A stretch of 64,000 bases of DNA from an uncultured Mycoplasmatota bacterium (GTDB taxonomy: Bacteria; Bacillota_I; Bacilli_A; RF39; UBA660), in NCBI GenBank assembly GCA_948467605.1, contig CAOKET010000005.1:1-64000 (forward strand), read 5' to 3'. The notes under the pieces are model-generated. The model saw nothing but the letters and a program-made list of their open reading frames with translations. It had not been told where the DNA came from and did not search any database. The position numbers and the translations under genes are program-made. This document shows, one piece after another, positions 54,255 to 63,760 of this stretch; positions within the stretch are counted from its first letter, which is position 1; the number at the start of each line of letters is the position of its first letter.

Positions 54255-56474
54255 TTATACTAATCTTATTCCAATTACATCTGATACTGTAATCTTTTTG
54301 ACATCATATCCACTAACTTCACGTACACAGAAGTCAAGCCACTCATTACCTACTACTTTAATGTAACCTCTAAAATACCAACTACCTAACATAGTTATAT
54401 TAAAATAATAATATTCATTACCTCCATAAGGTATAGTTAGCCATTGCCCTTCATCACCATTATTATTTGACACTCTAACACAAAGTAAATCGAATTGATT
54501 AGCATATGCTGACATTCTAACACCGACTACATTCCCTATCCCTGTTGAATATACAGGAGATGTTATTAATTTTTCTTTATTTGTGGTCATTCTTGAGATT
54601 AATTTCCACTCACTCCATGCTCCAGCATTAATTCTTTGACGTCTAAATCCATTACCATATGTATCCATAAAAGTCTGCCAAATCCAGTTGTTTGAACCAT
54701 TGTAGGTAGTACAATTATTAATATCTGTTGTTAGTTTTCCATAGATGTTTCCACTATAAGGGGCACCATCTACATTTGAACCAGCTATACTATAATATCC
54801 TTCATGAATAGCATCATTAAAACCAATTTGATTTCCATAATATTTTTTAACATATCCACTATTAGAGATTAATTCTCCTGTAAAAACAAAATTTCCATTT
54901 GGGTCAACATATGCTTGTTTTTCATAATTTGCTGCTCCATTTGGTCTAAAAACTATATTGCTTCCACTTCCACAGATAAGTGCTTCTCCCCATTTATCGA
55001 AAAATATTCTACCTTTTTCTTCTCCATTAAGTTGCCCTACAAATCCACAATCACTGTCATTTTCGCAATTTAATATAAATTTATCTCCATTTTCACCTGC
55101 ATTTTTGGCATTCCACCATAAAATTGGATTACCTTTAGTAACAGCTTGTTGTACACCAGTCGATATTAATTTATCAGTATAATACAAAATAAATTCATAA
55201 TTGTTTCGATAATCAAAATTCTCACCTACTATAAATGGAGAAGGATAAGAACCTGTACCACTATGAAATGTGTTACCATCTATTACATAATGTTTGCCTT
55301 GTTCTAAAACTCCACCATGTATATAATCTCCTTGCCCTTTTATTCTATAACTCCAAGTTAAAACTAAAGTATTAGCAACTTGTCCAAAATTGTCATTAAA
55401 ATAATTACCACTAAATGACAACGAGACTTGTCCATTAGTAGGTTGAGTTCTATAAAAGTTAGGATTTACGGATAATGGTATGTAATTTATAAGCTCTTTT
55501 TCTATAATTACAGTTGTTGAGTAACCTCTGCTGTCAGTTGCTACCACTGTAATTGTCCCTGTCATTATTTTATTTATTATTGTAGGACTACTAGCACTAA
55601 TGCCATTTACTGTTACACTTGTTAGTGTTGCATTATTTCTAGGATTTGCACTATATGTTACTTGTGCATTTGAATATCCATTTACAAGTTTATTATTATC
55701 ACCAGTTAGTTGAATTGTATAATCATTAATATCAATAGCACTAGCACTTAATAATGGTTTACACAATTCTTCATTTGCAATTGCAGTAAATGTAGTATCT
55801 TTAGTTCCTATTAATTTATCACTATTATAAGTTTCACAAGTTATTGTACACTTACCACTTTTTGCATTTGGTATTTGTGTATAAAAACTTGTTGGCACCT
55901 TAAATGGAACTGTTGTTAGGTTTGTCTTTGTTACTATTGTTCCACTTAAATCACCAAAACTATATTTTAATGTATGAGTAAAACTATCACTTGCTCTTGT
56001 TATAACTATATTAGATATACTATCTATGTTACTATCATTTGCAGTTACAGTACTTGCTCGTGGTATTGTTGTTAATTTTATCTTCCCACTAACACTACCT
56101 CCACTCAAATGTGTAGCAGTTGAACTAAATTCTGCTCTTACACTTATTTCTTTTTCACCATTATCATTATGTGTTATATCTCCAGTCCACTCACATAATA
56201 CGTTTTCTTTTTGATTCCTATAATCGGTAGTAGGATTATTATATGCTCTTTCTGCATCATTAACATAGATTTTAGTAGGATTTGCATATCCATAGTTTCC
56301 CCATGTATTGCCCTCAGATTGATTTGTAACTTTAATTGTTATATTAGATTTATTAGTATCTGTATCTATACTATTTTCTGTTACAATAAGTTTTAATATA
56401 TAATGACTACCATAAGTGCCACTACATCTACTTTCATAAGTTTGTGTTTGTAAAGCTTTTTTACTTTCTGCCAT
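54255..56474 (-). CDS. Phage tail/baseplate protein with DUF859-like N-terminus
   Basis: 739 residues. The N-terminal ~150 residues (SRCSGTYGSHYILKLI to SGKIKLTTIPRAS) look like DUF859 siphovirus proteins. Repeated immunoglobulin-like strands fill the centre. Near the end, GAWSEWKLI fits a pyocin-knob-like receptor-binding module, followed by a carbohydrate-binding-like C-terminus. It probably contacts the host surface. GGGGGTGTAA precedes the start. Confidence 0.85.
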   Translation of the reverse strand: MAESKKALQTQTYESRCSGTYGSHYILKLIVTENSIDTDTNKSNITIKVTNQSEGNTWGNYGYANPTKIYVNDAERAYNNPTTDYRNQKENVLCEWTGDITHNDNGEKEISVRAEFSSTATHLSGGSVSGKIKLTTIPRASTVTANDSNIDSISNIVITRASDSFTHTLKYSFGDLSGTIVTKTNLTTVPFKVPTSFYTQIPNAKSGKCTITCETYNSDKLIGTKDTTFTAIANEELCKPLLSASAIDINDYTIQLTGDNNKLVNGYSNAQVTYSANPRNNATLTSVTVNGISASSPTIINKIMTGTITVVATDSRGYSTTVIIEKELINYIPLSVNPNFYRTQPTNGQVSLSFSGNYFNDNFGQVANTLVLTWSYRIKGQGDYIHGGVLEQGKHYVIDGNTFHSGTGSYPSPFIVGENFDYRNNYEFILYYTDKLISTGVQQAVTKGNPILWWNAKNAGENGDKFILNCENDSDCGFVGQLNGEEKGRIFFDKWGEALICGSGSNIVFRPNGAANYEKQAYVDPNGNFVFTGELISNSGYVKKYYGNQIGFNDAIHEGYYSIAGSNVDGAPYSGNIYGKLTTDINNCTTYNGSNNWIWQTFMDTYGNGFRRQRINAGAWSEWKLISRMTTNKEKLITSPVYSTGIGNVVGVRMSAYANQFDLLCVRVSNNNGDEGQWLTIPYGGNEYYYFNITMLGSWYFRGYIKVVGNEWLDFCVREVSGYDVKKITVSDVIGIRLV

Positions 56475-56485
56475 TTTTACACCCC

Positions 56486-58063
56486 CTACAATACAAAAAT
56501 TCCTGTGCCATCTTCATAATCTTCAATTCTACTATTTTTACCTATTGTTAAATATTTCTCTACTGTCATATTTTTTGATGTAACAATAGTTTCACCTGTA
56601 TTTTCATCATATCCTGCAAATAAAAGTTTTTCGCCAGATGAACCAGTATTGTCGATTATTGACAAACCACTTTCATTAAAGTTTCCTTTTGTTTTTGCAC
56701 CTGTTTTTTCAATAGTCAAACCATCATCTGCAAATGTGCCAGTTTCAGTAACAACTTTAGTAACACTACCATCAGTCAATTTCGTATTTACTTCTGTTTT
56801 TGTGAAAGTATCTGTTTGTAATTGAGTGACACTTTTTTCTATTTCAATAGTTTTAGAATTTGGAGTGTAGTCATTAAATTTAGTTAATAATTCTTGATAA
56901 TTATTATTTATTGTTGTATCATATGTATCTACTTGACTTACTAATGCCTGTATTTCTTTAGATTGATGGTCAACTATAAGACTAAGTTTTGTATTTGACC
57001 TCTCTGTCTTATCTGACTTTGTATAATCAGTTATAGTAGTTTCTGGTAGTTCTGTGTATATGTATTCTGATTGTCCACAATCATTACTTATATTAAGTTC
57101 ATCATTTAATAATAAACATGGATATGTAGAATTACCAACATTTACATTGTATTTATCATATATGTCATAATAACAAATACCAGGACTAGAAAAATCATTT
57201 ACAAAATATGATAAACCATTTAGTTTATCAAACATCTCTTGTAAATATTCACCTCTGTCATCCCAATTCATTATTTGGTTATCTTTTATTTTAATTTCAC
57301 ATATCCCGTTTTCGGCTATACTTTCGTCATCCTTTAAAGCAATAAAATCACTATCTGCACTTCTACTTAATACAATAGAATTTACTGGACCATATTTTTG
57401 ACCAAATTGTACATTAGTATCTTGTAGATATTCTTCATCTATAGTGTCATTAGTTTCATTAACATATCTTATTTCTAATTTGCCATCAGTATTTATACAT
57501 ATATTAGATGCTGTTGATTGTGCTAATTCATCCAATACATCTCTATATGTATAACCTAATCCTTTATATAAATCTTTTTTTATCGTTTTATTATAGTTGA
57601 CAAATACATCATCCTTATTTTGAAATTCTAATCCTATTCTGTTGCATATTTCGGTTATATAATCTCTTATTGAAATTGGATATACTATGTCTAACTCTTC
57701 ATAATCAATCATTGAATATAACATTTTATCATAACATACTATAGAATATGTATTACTATCCTCATTTTTAGAGTTTTCGTATACAACAAAGTCACCATAA
57801 TTAATATATTCAAAAGAATTTTTTACTTTTATTCCATGTAAAAAATTAATTACTGTATTTTTAGGTATTTGAGTTTCACATTCAATATTAAGCATTCTCA
57901 TAGATGACTTTAATAAATCAGTATTAATGCTATATCTAATAGACTTTATATTTTCAGAAGGCAATATATGTGTTTCTTTATCAATATCATATGTTAGTAA
58001 TTCATCTAATTCTTTTCCAAATTTTTTTATTTCATCTTTTAAATCAATAGTATGTATTCTCAT
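56486..58063 (-). CDS. Phage tail-associated protein (Tal-like)
   Basis: 525 residues. The N-terminal 330 residues have the tail-hub character of siphovirus Tal proteins (SMRMLNIECETQIPKN, then YPISIRDYITEICNRI). The C-terminal 150 residues contain a coiled-coil stretch and short repeats leading to the fibre interface. There is no visible peptidase or lysozyme motif. The start overlaps the stop of the previous gene by one base (TAATG). Confidence 0.8.
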   Translation of the reverse strand: MRIHTIDLKDEIKKFGKELDELLTYDIDKETHILPSENIKSIRYSINTDLLKSSMRMLNIECETQIPKNTVINFLHGIKVKNSFEYINYGDFVVYENSKNEDSNTYSIVCYDKMLYSMIDYEELDIVYPISIRDYITEICNRIGLEFQNKDDVFVNYNKTIKKDLYKGLGYTYRDVLDELAQSTASNICINTDGKLEIRYVNETNDTIDEEYLQDTNVQFGQKYGPVNSIVLSRSADSDFIALKDDESIAENGICEIKIKDNQIMNWDDRGEYLQEMFDKLNGLSYFVNDFSSPGICYYDIYDKYNVNVGNSTYPCLLLNDELNISNDCGQSEYIYTELPETTITDYTKSDKTERSNTKLSLIVDHQSKEIQALVSQVDTYDTTINNNYQELLTKFNDYTPNSKTIEIEKSVTQLQTDTFTKTEVNTKLTDGSVTKVVTETGTFADDGLTIEKTGAKTKGNFNESGLSIIDNTGSSGEKLLFAGYDENTGETIVTSKNMTVEKYLTIGKNSRIEDYEDGTGIFVL

Positions 58064-58434
58064 TATGGCCTCTTTTTAGTTGATATAAATGCACAACTAA
58101 ATGGTTGTCCATCTTCTATCGCTCTTGAAACTAATTCCCAATCACCTGTATAAGTTTCTATTGTAATCTTCTTGTTTTTTTCAGGATCATAGTATTGCAA
58201 ATTTTGTCTTGCCTTATTTAAAAGAGGGGCTATTATATTTAGCTCCTCTTTTTCTAATTTTCTAAATTTTAAAGTTATTTTTGGAAATATTCCCTTAAAT
58301 GTACCAACCATGTTACCCGCTAGATTTCTACCTGTATCATTGCTCCATAATTTGTTGTACCCAAACTTGGCCTCTGTTATATATTGTCCAATATTAATAT
58401 CATCTATAATTATACTATCTTTATCAATATACAT
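58063..58434 (-). CDS. Phage distal-tail-like protein
   Basis: 123 residues, beta-rich, with KFGYNKLWSNDTGRNLAG and a conserved-looking YYDPEKN segment. This resembles DUF6711-like proteins that lie between tape measure and Tal genes and probably shape the tail tip. It is coupled to the next gene by TAATG. Confidence 0.75.
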   Translation of the reverse strand: MYIDKDSIIIDDINIGQYITEAKFGYNKLWSNDTGRNLAGNMVGTFKGIFPKITLKFRKLEKEELNIIAPLLNKARQNLQYYDPEKNKKITIETYTGDWELVSRAIEDGQPFSCAFISTKKRP

Positions 58435-58445
58435 ATAATCACTTC

Positions 58446-60191
58446 CTACTTATTTGTTGCAAAATCTTTGTATTTTTTAGTGTTATTCATTTGTCTTTCT
58501 ATTAACCTTCCATCAAGATAGATATAGTTTACGTTGCCATTGCCACTGCTTCCACCACCAAATTGTGCTATTTGTTCTGCCAGTGTTGACAAATAATTAG
58601 GTGTCATAGGCACTACTGCCTCAGGATAACCAGCTTCACCTATAATAGCTCTTGTTGGTTGAGTTACTATGTCCCCTAATGCAAATCCTCTACTACTAGT
58701 ATTATGTAATGCTTGCGATGCTGTAATAGCAATAGAGCCAGCACCACTTATAGATTTAACATCAGCTATAGTTTTTTTATACTGATCTGTTTCTTTTGCA
58801 TCAAATGTGGTTACTACTTGAATATTGTATTGTTTTGCTAATCTTTCGTATTCACTTTTTAAAGATTTGGATTCAATACCTAACTCATCCATTATCTTTA
58901 TTTGTTTTCCTAAAGTATCATAATAGTCCTTTGCACTTTGTTCATTTAATAATCCCTGATCATATAGTTTCTTATATTGAGTAGTAGACCATAATAAACT
59001 CTCATATAATGCCATTTGTTGCTCAGTTGCCTTTTGATTAGCACCTGTTATTTGACCCCACCAATTTTTTGATTCTTCCAATTCATTATATTGTTGTACA
59101 ACTCTATCTGTAGTTTCTTTTAGACGTGTCTCCAATACCTTTTGTTGTTCTGCAGTTGCTTTACCCTGACTTTGGAGTTCCCAAAAAGCATTAGATAATT
59201 TTTCATTTTGATTTGTAACTCCTCGTTCATTTTTTGTTAGCTTATCCATACTATCATTTAATTCTTTTACTGATTGAATAACCTCTTGTACACCCTCAAT
59301 TGCCAACGTGACTAGCCAAACTGTAGCTACTGCCATTAAAGCAGTAGACAATCCTCCTAATCCACCAGCACCTACTAGAGATTTTATATTTTTCATAAGT
59401 CCTGCTATCTTGACTGCCCCAAAAGCGACACCTAATGCAATCCCTACTTTACTAATCCAATTCCAGTTTTCTTTTAACCAAAATGCTAAATCTTGTAATT
59501 TCTTTATAATATTTTCATCTAACTCAGGTATTTCTATAAGCCCAGAACCTGTACTAATATTACTTGCTGATGAACTATTATCTTCTATCTTTCTTATTTC
59601 ATCAAAATCGAAAGTTTGATTATTCAATTGTTTTTGTGCAGATGCTTGTTTTTCAAGTGCTTTTGCATTTGCCCTCGCGATAAAATCTATACCTGTTAAT
59701 GCTTTAACAAATTCATTTAAATATCCTAATCCTTTGAGTAAACTATTAGATATATAATCAATTGCTGGTGCTAAAAAGCTTCCTAAACCTACCCATAAAT
59801 TTTGAAGTCGCTTAGCCATTTCTGTATCTTGTGATAAATAAGCACTACTAGCTTTACTCACGGCAGAATATATAGTTCCTATACTAAATAAAGATAACCC
59901 AAATTTTTTTAATGAATTTATACCACTTTCAAAATCTTTACCAATTTTTGAACCTTTATTATTTGGCAACTTTTCTATAGAATTTCTTAGAGATAAAATC
60001 TTATTCTTTGTCTTTTCAACATCTGCCTCTAACTTTATACGTTCATCTTCATTCATTCTTAAACTAACTGGTATTTCTAAATCATTTTTTAATGTTTCTT
60101 CCCAAATAGCTAGTTTATTTTCTAATTCTGCTATTTGTGCATCAACACTTTTGGTTTCTATTTCTGTTCCTAGTACTAGTTTTCCATCCAC
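58446..60191 (-). CDS. Phage tape measure protein (short)
   Basis: 581 residues, short for the family, so the tail would be short (roughly 85 nm if 1.5 angstrom per residue). Coiled coils at 15-90, hydrophobic patches (about 230-300, IAGLMKNIKSLVGAGG) and a C-terminal domain with VTQPTRAIIGEAGYPEAVVP, which is a recurrent tape-measure end. The start is GTG 60191 after AAGGAAGTGATA. Confidence 0.9.
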   Translation of the reverse strand: MDGKLVLGTEIETKSVDAQIAELENKLAIWEETLKNDLEIPVSLRMNEDERIKLEADVEKTKNKILSLRNSIEKLPNNKGSKIGKDFESGINSLKKFGLSLFSIGTIYSAVSKASSAYLSQDTEMAKRLQNLWVGLGSFLAPAIDYISNSLLKGLGYLNEFVKALTGIDFIARANAKALEKQASAQKQLNNQTFDFDEIRKIEDNSSSASNISTGSGLIEIPELDENIIKKLQDLAFWLKENWNWISKVGIALGVAFGAVKIAGLMKNIKSLVGAGGLGGLSTALMAVATVWLVTLAIEGVQEVIQSVKELNDSMDKLTKNERGVTNQNEKLSNAFWELQSQGKATAEQQKVLETRLKETTDRVVQQYNELEESKNWWGQITGANQKATEQQMALYESLLWSTTQYKKLYDQGLLNEQSAKDYYDTLGKQIKIMDELGIESKSLKSEYERLAKQYNIQVVTTFDAKETDQYKKTIADVKSISGAGSIAITASQALHNTSSRGFALGDIVTQPTRAIIGEAGYPEAVVPMTPNYLSTLAEQIAQFGGGSSGNGNVNYIYLDGRLIERQMNNTKKYKDFATNK

Positions 60192-60195
60192 ATTA

Positions 60196-60771
60196 TCACT
60201 TCCTTTTTGGATTTATTTTTGTTAATTCGTAGAATTTTTTTACACTTTCTTTTTGCGATTTTGTTAATTCCTTTTTTGGTTTCTTTAATGCGACTTTTTC
60301 CTTTGCCTTAATTATTCTTTGTTTTTCCTTTTCATCACTTATATTTGAAACATCGTAAGTTCTCAACTCTCTTATTCTCTCTAGTACACTATCAGTAGTT
60401 AATCCTTCAATTAATTCATTAAATTCATACCAATGCAAATAATCTAATTTTAAAATATCTAATCCATGATAGACTTGTTTAATAGAAGTTCTAATATATT
60501 TTTCATCTTGAAAATAATCCATATCTATCTCAGAATTATCACTACTTTCCTCTCTACCACACATTAAATATTCTTTTATTTTTGTTTTTAAGATATATTC
60601 ATCTTGCGACAAAACATCATATCCTAAAAGTAAACTCTCACAAGCATAAAAACGTTCTAAGTCTGTTATACTAACATCTGATATTACTCTTAAACAAGCT
60701 AATGCTACACGATAATCAGTATTGATATTGTATATATGTCCATTAGCTTCCATTTTTGTGGGATATGACAT
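60196..60771 (-). CDS. Phage Gp15-like tail assembly protein
   Basis: 191 residues with the Gp15 pattern (ITDLERFYACESLLLG, then LDILKLDYLHWYEF). It belongs with tail-assembly chaperones before the tape measure gene. The basic tail (KKPKKELTKSQKESVKK) is typical. One base lies between its start and the previous gene's stop. Confidence 0.88.
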   Translation of the reverse strand: MSYPTKMEANGHIYNINTDYRVALACLRVISDVSITDLERFYACESLLLGYDVLSQDEYILKTKIKEYLMCGREESSDNSEIDMDYFQDEKYIRTSIKQVYHGLDILKLDYLHWYEFNELIEGLTTDSVLERIRELRTYDVSNISDEKEKQRIIKAKEKVALKKPKKELTKSQKESVKKFYELTKINPKRK

Positions 60772-60772
60772 A

Positions 60773-61213
60773 TTACATCACTTCTTCATTTTGGGGCATA
60801 TACTTATTTACTAGTTTTTCTTTTGCTTTATCCAATTTAATCTGCATTTTAGGATAATGTTCTTCTAAGGCAAATAGTAGATTTTCAAACATACCATATT
60901 TGTTTTTATCACCAAATATTTTTTGACAAGAACCTGCTCCTAGAAAGCTATCAAACTCTTTTCTTAATTGAATACATTTTTCTTTTTCGAGAGTTATTAA
61001 TTCACGTGTCATTTTTACTTGATCATATTTATATTTTTCACTTATATCAAGTACTTGTTGTCTATATTGTTCATCTATTTTTCTGATTCTATCACTAGCT
61101 TCTATTATTTTTTCGGGCAAACCTATATCAGTTAAATCAAACTCTATATATTCGCCTTTATCATTAACTTCTAGCTTATATGTATCATCACTATCTAATC
61201 TTAACTTTTCCAT
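60773..61213 (-). CDS. Phage DUF6673-like tail assembly protein
   Basis: 146 residues. An acidic N-terminus (LDSDDTYKLEVNDKGEY), then a helical region (YRQQVLDISEKYKYDQVKM) and the final ALEEHYPKMQIK. The position just before Gp15 and the form fit a first tail-assembly chaperone; a programmed frameshift between the two is possible but no slippery site is clear. Confidence 0.75.
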   Translation of the reverse strand: MEKLRLDSDDTYKLEVNDKGEYIEFDLTDIGLPEKIIEASDRIRKIDEQYRQQVLDISEKYKYDQVKMTRELITLEKEKCIQLRKEFDSFLGAGSCQKIFGDKNKYGMFENLLFALEEHYPKMQIKLDKAKEKLVNKYMPQNEEVM

Positions 61214-61268
61214 ATTTCCTCCCTATATAAAAAATGAGGTAGGTAATATTTATACCTACCTTAGATCA

Positions 61269-61778
61269 TTATTCTGCATTTGGTGTAAATACTGGTTTAC
61301 CATCAACAATTGTTGCTGTACCTTCAACTGGATCACCATTAAAATGAATAGAATATCCTATAGTAGCAGTATCACTCATATATGAGCTTACTGGAGTTAT
61401 ACAATTACTTCTCTTCGCTGGATATTTCATAACACCATCTACTTCTTTACCATTCCACAAGTCTATTTCTAGAGCATGGCTTTGAACATCTTTACCACTT
61501 TTATCTCTTTTTGTGTTTAAATATTCAAAACATGGTTCTCCCTTATAGCATTTTTGATTTACATCCATTTGTTTTTGATTACTATCATGTGAACTTGTAC
61601 TATTCTTATGAATTATCCATTTATTTGTAGTAATTTGTGGATTATAGTTTATAGTACCATCGGTTACACCAAAACCTAAAAGTTCCCAATTTTCATTTTC
61701 TGCTTTCGGTGTAGTATCAAGATATATAACATGTTGGTCTCTTGTAATATCCTCATACATTTCTTCATTGCTATTCAT
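61269..61778 (-). CDS. Phage major tail tube protein
   Basis: 169 residues, beta-rich. Early residues INYNPQITTNKWIIH and later SCITP-like region plus PVEGTATIVDGKP fit tail tube proteins. It is the sole gene with its own AGGAGG after a 35-base space. It should form the tube hexamers on the tape measure. Confidence 0.8.
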   Translation of the reverse strand: MNSNEEMYEDITRDQHVIYLDTTPKAENENWELLGFGVTDGTINYNPQITTNKWIIHKNSTSSHDSNQKQMDVNQKCYKGEPCFEYLNTKRDKSGKDVQSHALEIDLWNGKEVDGVMKYPAKRSNCITPVSSYMSDTATIGYSIHFNGDPVEGTATIVDGKPVFTPNAE

Positions 61779-61812
61779 ATTTTTTCCTCCTTACTTAATA
61801 TAAAAAAAGAAG

Positions 61813-62025
61813 CTAATTGGCTTCTTCTGTTACATTCAATTTAATTTTTGACTTTTGTGATTCCTTATACACTTTTACAAATTCCTTTTCAGACATTGGA
61901 TATATATACCCATTCTCATTTAACTTCCATAAACTAGAAAAATCTGTAAAATCTGTTAATATATCATCTTTTTTATATTCTTTTCCATTATAATTACATG
62001 TTCTTTTGAATTTTATTGGTTTCAT
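61813..62025 (-). CDS. Small phage protein between tail tube and tail completion genes
   Basis: 70 residues from ATG 62025 (TTG 62028 possible) after GGGAGGG. Basic N-terminus (KPIKFKRTCNYNGKEYKK). Position between tail tube and completion genes; function unknown. It overlaps the upstream gene by 32 bases. Confidence 0.7.
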   Translation of the reverse strand: MKPIKFKRTCNYNGKEYKKDDILTDFTDFSSLWKLNENGYIYPMSEKEFVKVYKESQKSKIKLNVTEEAN

Positions 62026-62443
62026 CAAATAAACCCTCCCTAAACTTAATATAAGTAATTCTCATTAATATAGCATATTTAGCAGTATTAGGACTAGCAT
62101 CTAATATACCACCATTATCAAGACATTCTATTGATTGTATACCTTTAATTTTTGGTCTAATCTTATGTTTGCTGTTATATTCTATCAAATTATATAAATC
62201 TTCATAAAATGAACTATTAGATATATTTTGTAATACATCAGCACCATAGCTATTACAACTCAATAATTGAAATTGAAATTGTCTTTTGGAACTACCATCT
62301 CTGTATGTTTCTAATATTGGGTTAATAGGTACAGGAACTATCGCAAATTCTGTTGGCTTCTCACTTAAAAAATCAACGTTGATTCTATTGTTCTCATCAA
62401 TTAATTTAATTTCGAATAAATATTTTCTTATTTCTTCTACCAT
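61994..62443 (-). CDS. Phage minor capsid or tail-terminator-like protein
   Basis: 149 residues. LFEIKLIDENNRINV then FAIVPVPINPILE and FQFQLLSCNSYGADVL are like the minor-capsid/tail-terminator proteins that follow minor capsid 2. The start overlaps the stop of the previous gene (TAATG). Confidence 0.75.
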   Translation of the reverse strand: MVEEIRKYLFEIKLIDENNRINVDFLSEKPTEFAIVPVPINPILETYRDGSSKRQFQFQLLSCNSYGADVLQNISNSSFYEDLYNLIEYNSKHKIRPKIKGIQSIECLDNGGILDASPNTAKYAILMRITYIKFREGLFDETNKIQKNM

Positions 62444-62871
62444 TATTTACACCCCCTATTTACATATTCTTGTACTTCTTTAACAACTTCATTTCCTTCT
62501 GAATTCTGCATTTTTTTATCCCAAAATGCACCTGTTCCAGGTGTATGATAAGTTAATGGTATACCAGTTGGAACTTTCGTTATTCCTGGTCTAGACCAAA
62601 AGCCATAATCAGGGCTATAAAATGCACCTTTTTTGTACTTAGGATCTTCATATAATTCACCCATATACATATAATGAGCATCTGGACTATTGTAGATTAT
62701 AGAATCTGGCTTTAAAGTAACATTCTGATTTAAATGGCTAGATGTTCCACCTGGTGTAAATTTTGTCATATGTTTAAAACAAGTATTAGTAAAAAAAGCA
62801 TGAGCAGGTCCATTTGGTTGGATACCTAGTCGTGCTTTTATTACACTTGCTGGTTTAAGTTTAACTGGCAC
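62443..62871 (-). CDS. Phage minor capsid protein 2-like
   Basis: 142 residues. It has the family features: FFTNTCFKHMTKFTPGGTSSHLN, then YMYMGELYEDP and GTGAFWDKKMQ. These proteins sit at the head-tail junction. The start is GTG 62871 overlapping the preceding stop (TAGTG). Confidence 0.9.
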   Translation of the reverse strand: MPVKLKPASVIKARLGIQPNGPAHAFFTNTCFKHMTKFTPGGTSSHLNQNVTLKPDSIIYNSPDAHYMYMGELYEDPKYKKGAFYSPDYGFWSRPGITKVPTGIPLTYHTPGTGAFWDKKMQNSEGNEVVKEVQEYVNRGCK

Positions 62872-63224
62872 TATTTAACACCTAGAAATACATGTTGCAT
62901 ATTATAACTACCATAGTTGTTATTAACATACGTTATGATATTATATGTATCTACTTTTATATCACTTTGCATAGTTATTTCATCTTCTATAATACCTTCT
63001 ACAACAAAGTCACCAATTTCAAAAGGAATAGTTTCTAAATCTTCATTCTCATCGTAAAATATCCATATACTAACATCGTTAGCTTTATCATATCCTTTGT
63101 TTATGCTTGCACCTTCTCCACCTTGCCACATTACATTTTCAATAGGATATCTGTGCCACTCATCAACTTTAGTTTTAGGATTGTAATGTTTATGGTACAA
63201 AGTCATTGATTTATTACTTTTCAT
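62871..63224 (-). CDS. Phage minor capsid protein 1-like
   Basis: About 117 residues from ATG 63224, or 111 from ATG 63206. The core MTLYHKHYNPKTKVDEWHRY and a later IWIFYDENEDLETIPFEIGD are the family pattern. It overlaps the upstream gene by 11 bases. The start is uncertain because both candidates have weak ribosome sites. Confidence 0.85.
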   Translation of the reverse strand: MKSNKSMTLYHKHYNPKTKVDEWHRYPIENVMWQGGEGASINKGYDKANDVSIWIFYDENEDLETIPFEIGDFVVEGIIEDEITMQSDIKVDTYNIITYVNNNYGSYNMQHVFLGVK

Positions 63225-63585
63225 CAGCACCACAATACAAAGCATAAACACCATTAACTTTTACCTCTGATAGGTATTGACTTATGATGTTTTTCTTTGT
63301 TTTCTTACTTTCCTTACTTGATTGATAAGCGACACTATAGTTTCCTACACTTTCACTAGTTAAACTAGCATTATTCTCACTATGTAATATGTCAATTAGC
63401 TCATACACGCATAATTTTAATTCTTGTGGATATTCTTCTTTAGACAATTGTTTAAATCTATTAGATGTCATTTCATCTATATTTTTTTCTGCTCTATATT
63501 CTAATAAATTAAAGGACTTTTCTATTAGTTTGCCCCCTAATTCTTTATACTCATCATAAGTTAAGTATTGGTTTTCAAAGTTCAT
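63214..63585 (-). CDS. Phage head-tail connector-like protein
   Basis: 123 residues with an alpha-helical connector form (YLTYDEYKELGGKLIEK, then EEYPQELKLCVYELIDIL) and a Ser/Lys-rich link. In siphoviruses this sits after the major capsid gene and closes the head. The ribosome site AGGAGGG is strong. Confidence 0.8.
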   Translation of the reverse strand: MNFENQYLTYDEYKELGGKLIEKSFNLLEYRAEKNIDEMTSNRFKQLSKEEYPQELKLCVYELIDILHSENNASLTSESVGNYSVAYQSSKESKKTKKNIISQYLSEVKVNGVYALYCGADEK

Positions 63586-63602
63586 AGATAAGCCCTCCTT
63601 AA

Positions 63603-63758
63603 TTACTCATTTTCTTTCTTTGTTTCTTTTTGATTAGTCTTATCAGTTTTATTTTCTTTCTTTGTTTCTTTTGGTAGGTATCCTTGTCCTTTATAAAGCA
63701 AGTTGTATGCTTTTTCAGTTGCTACAATAACTTTATCCTTTAAAACGTATTCTTTCAT
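63603..63758 (-). CDS. Small phage protein, 51 aa, Lys/Glu-rich tail
   Basis: MKEYVLKDKVIVATEKAYN followed by LLYKGQGYLP and a repeat of ETKKEN. It lies between the capsid and connector genes, with a GGGTG site. It resembles small head-proximal proteins found here in phages and is clearly coding. Confidence 0.75.
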   Translation of the reverse strand: MKEYVLKDKVIVATEKAYNLLYKGQGYLPKETKKENKTDKTNQKETKKENE

Positions 63759-63760
63759 AA

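Noticed and set aside
60773-60775. A programmed frameshift between the two tail-assembly proteins
   Set aside because: No clear slippery heptamer is seen at the junction.
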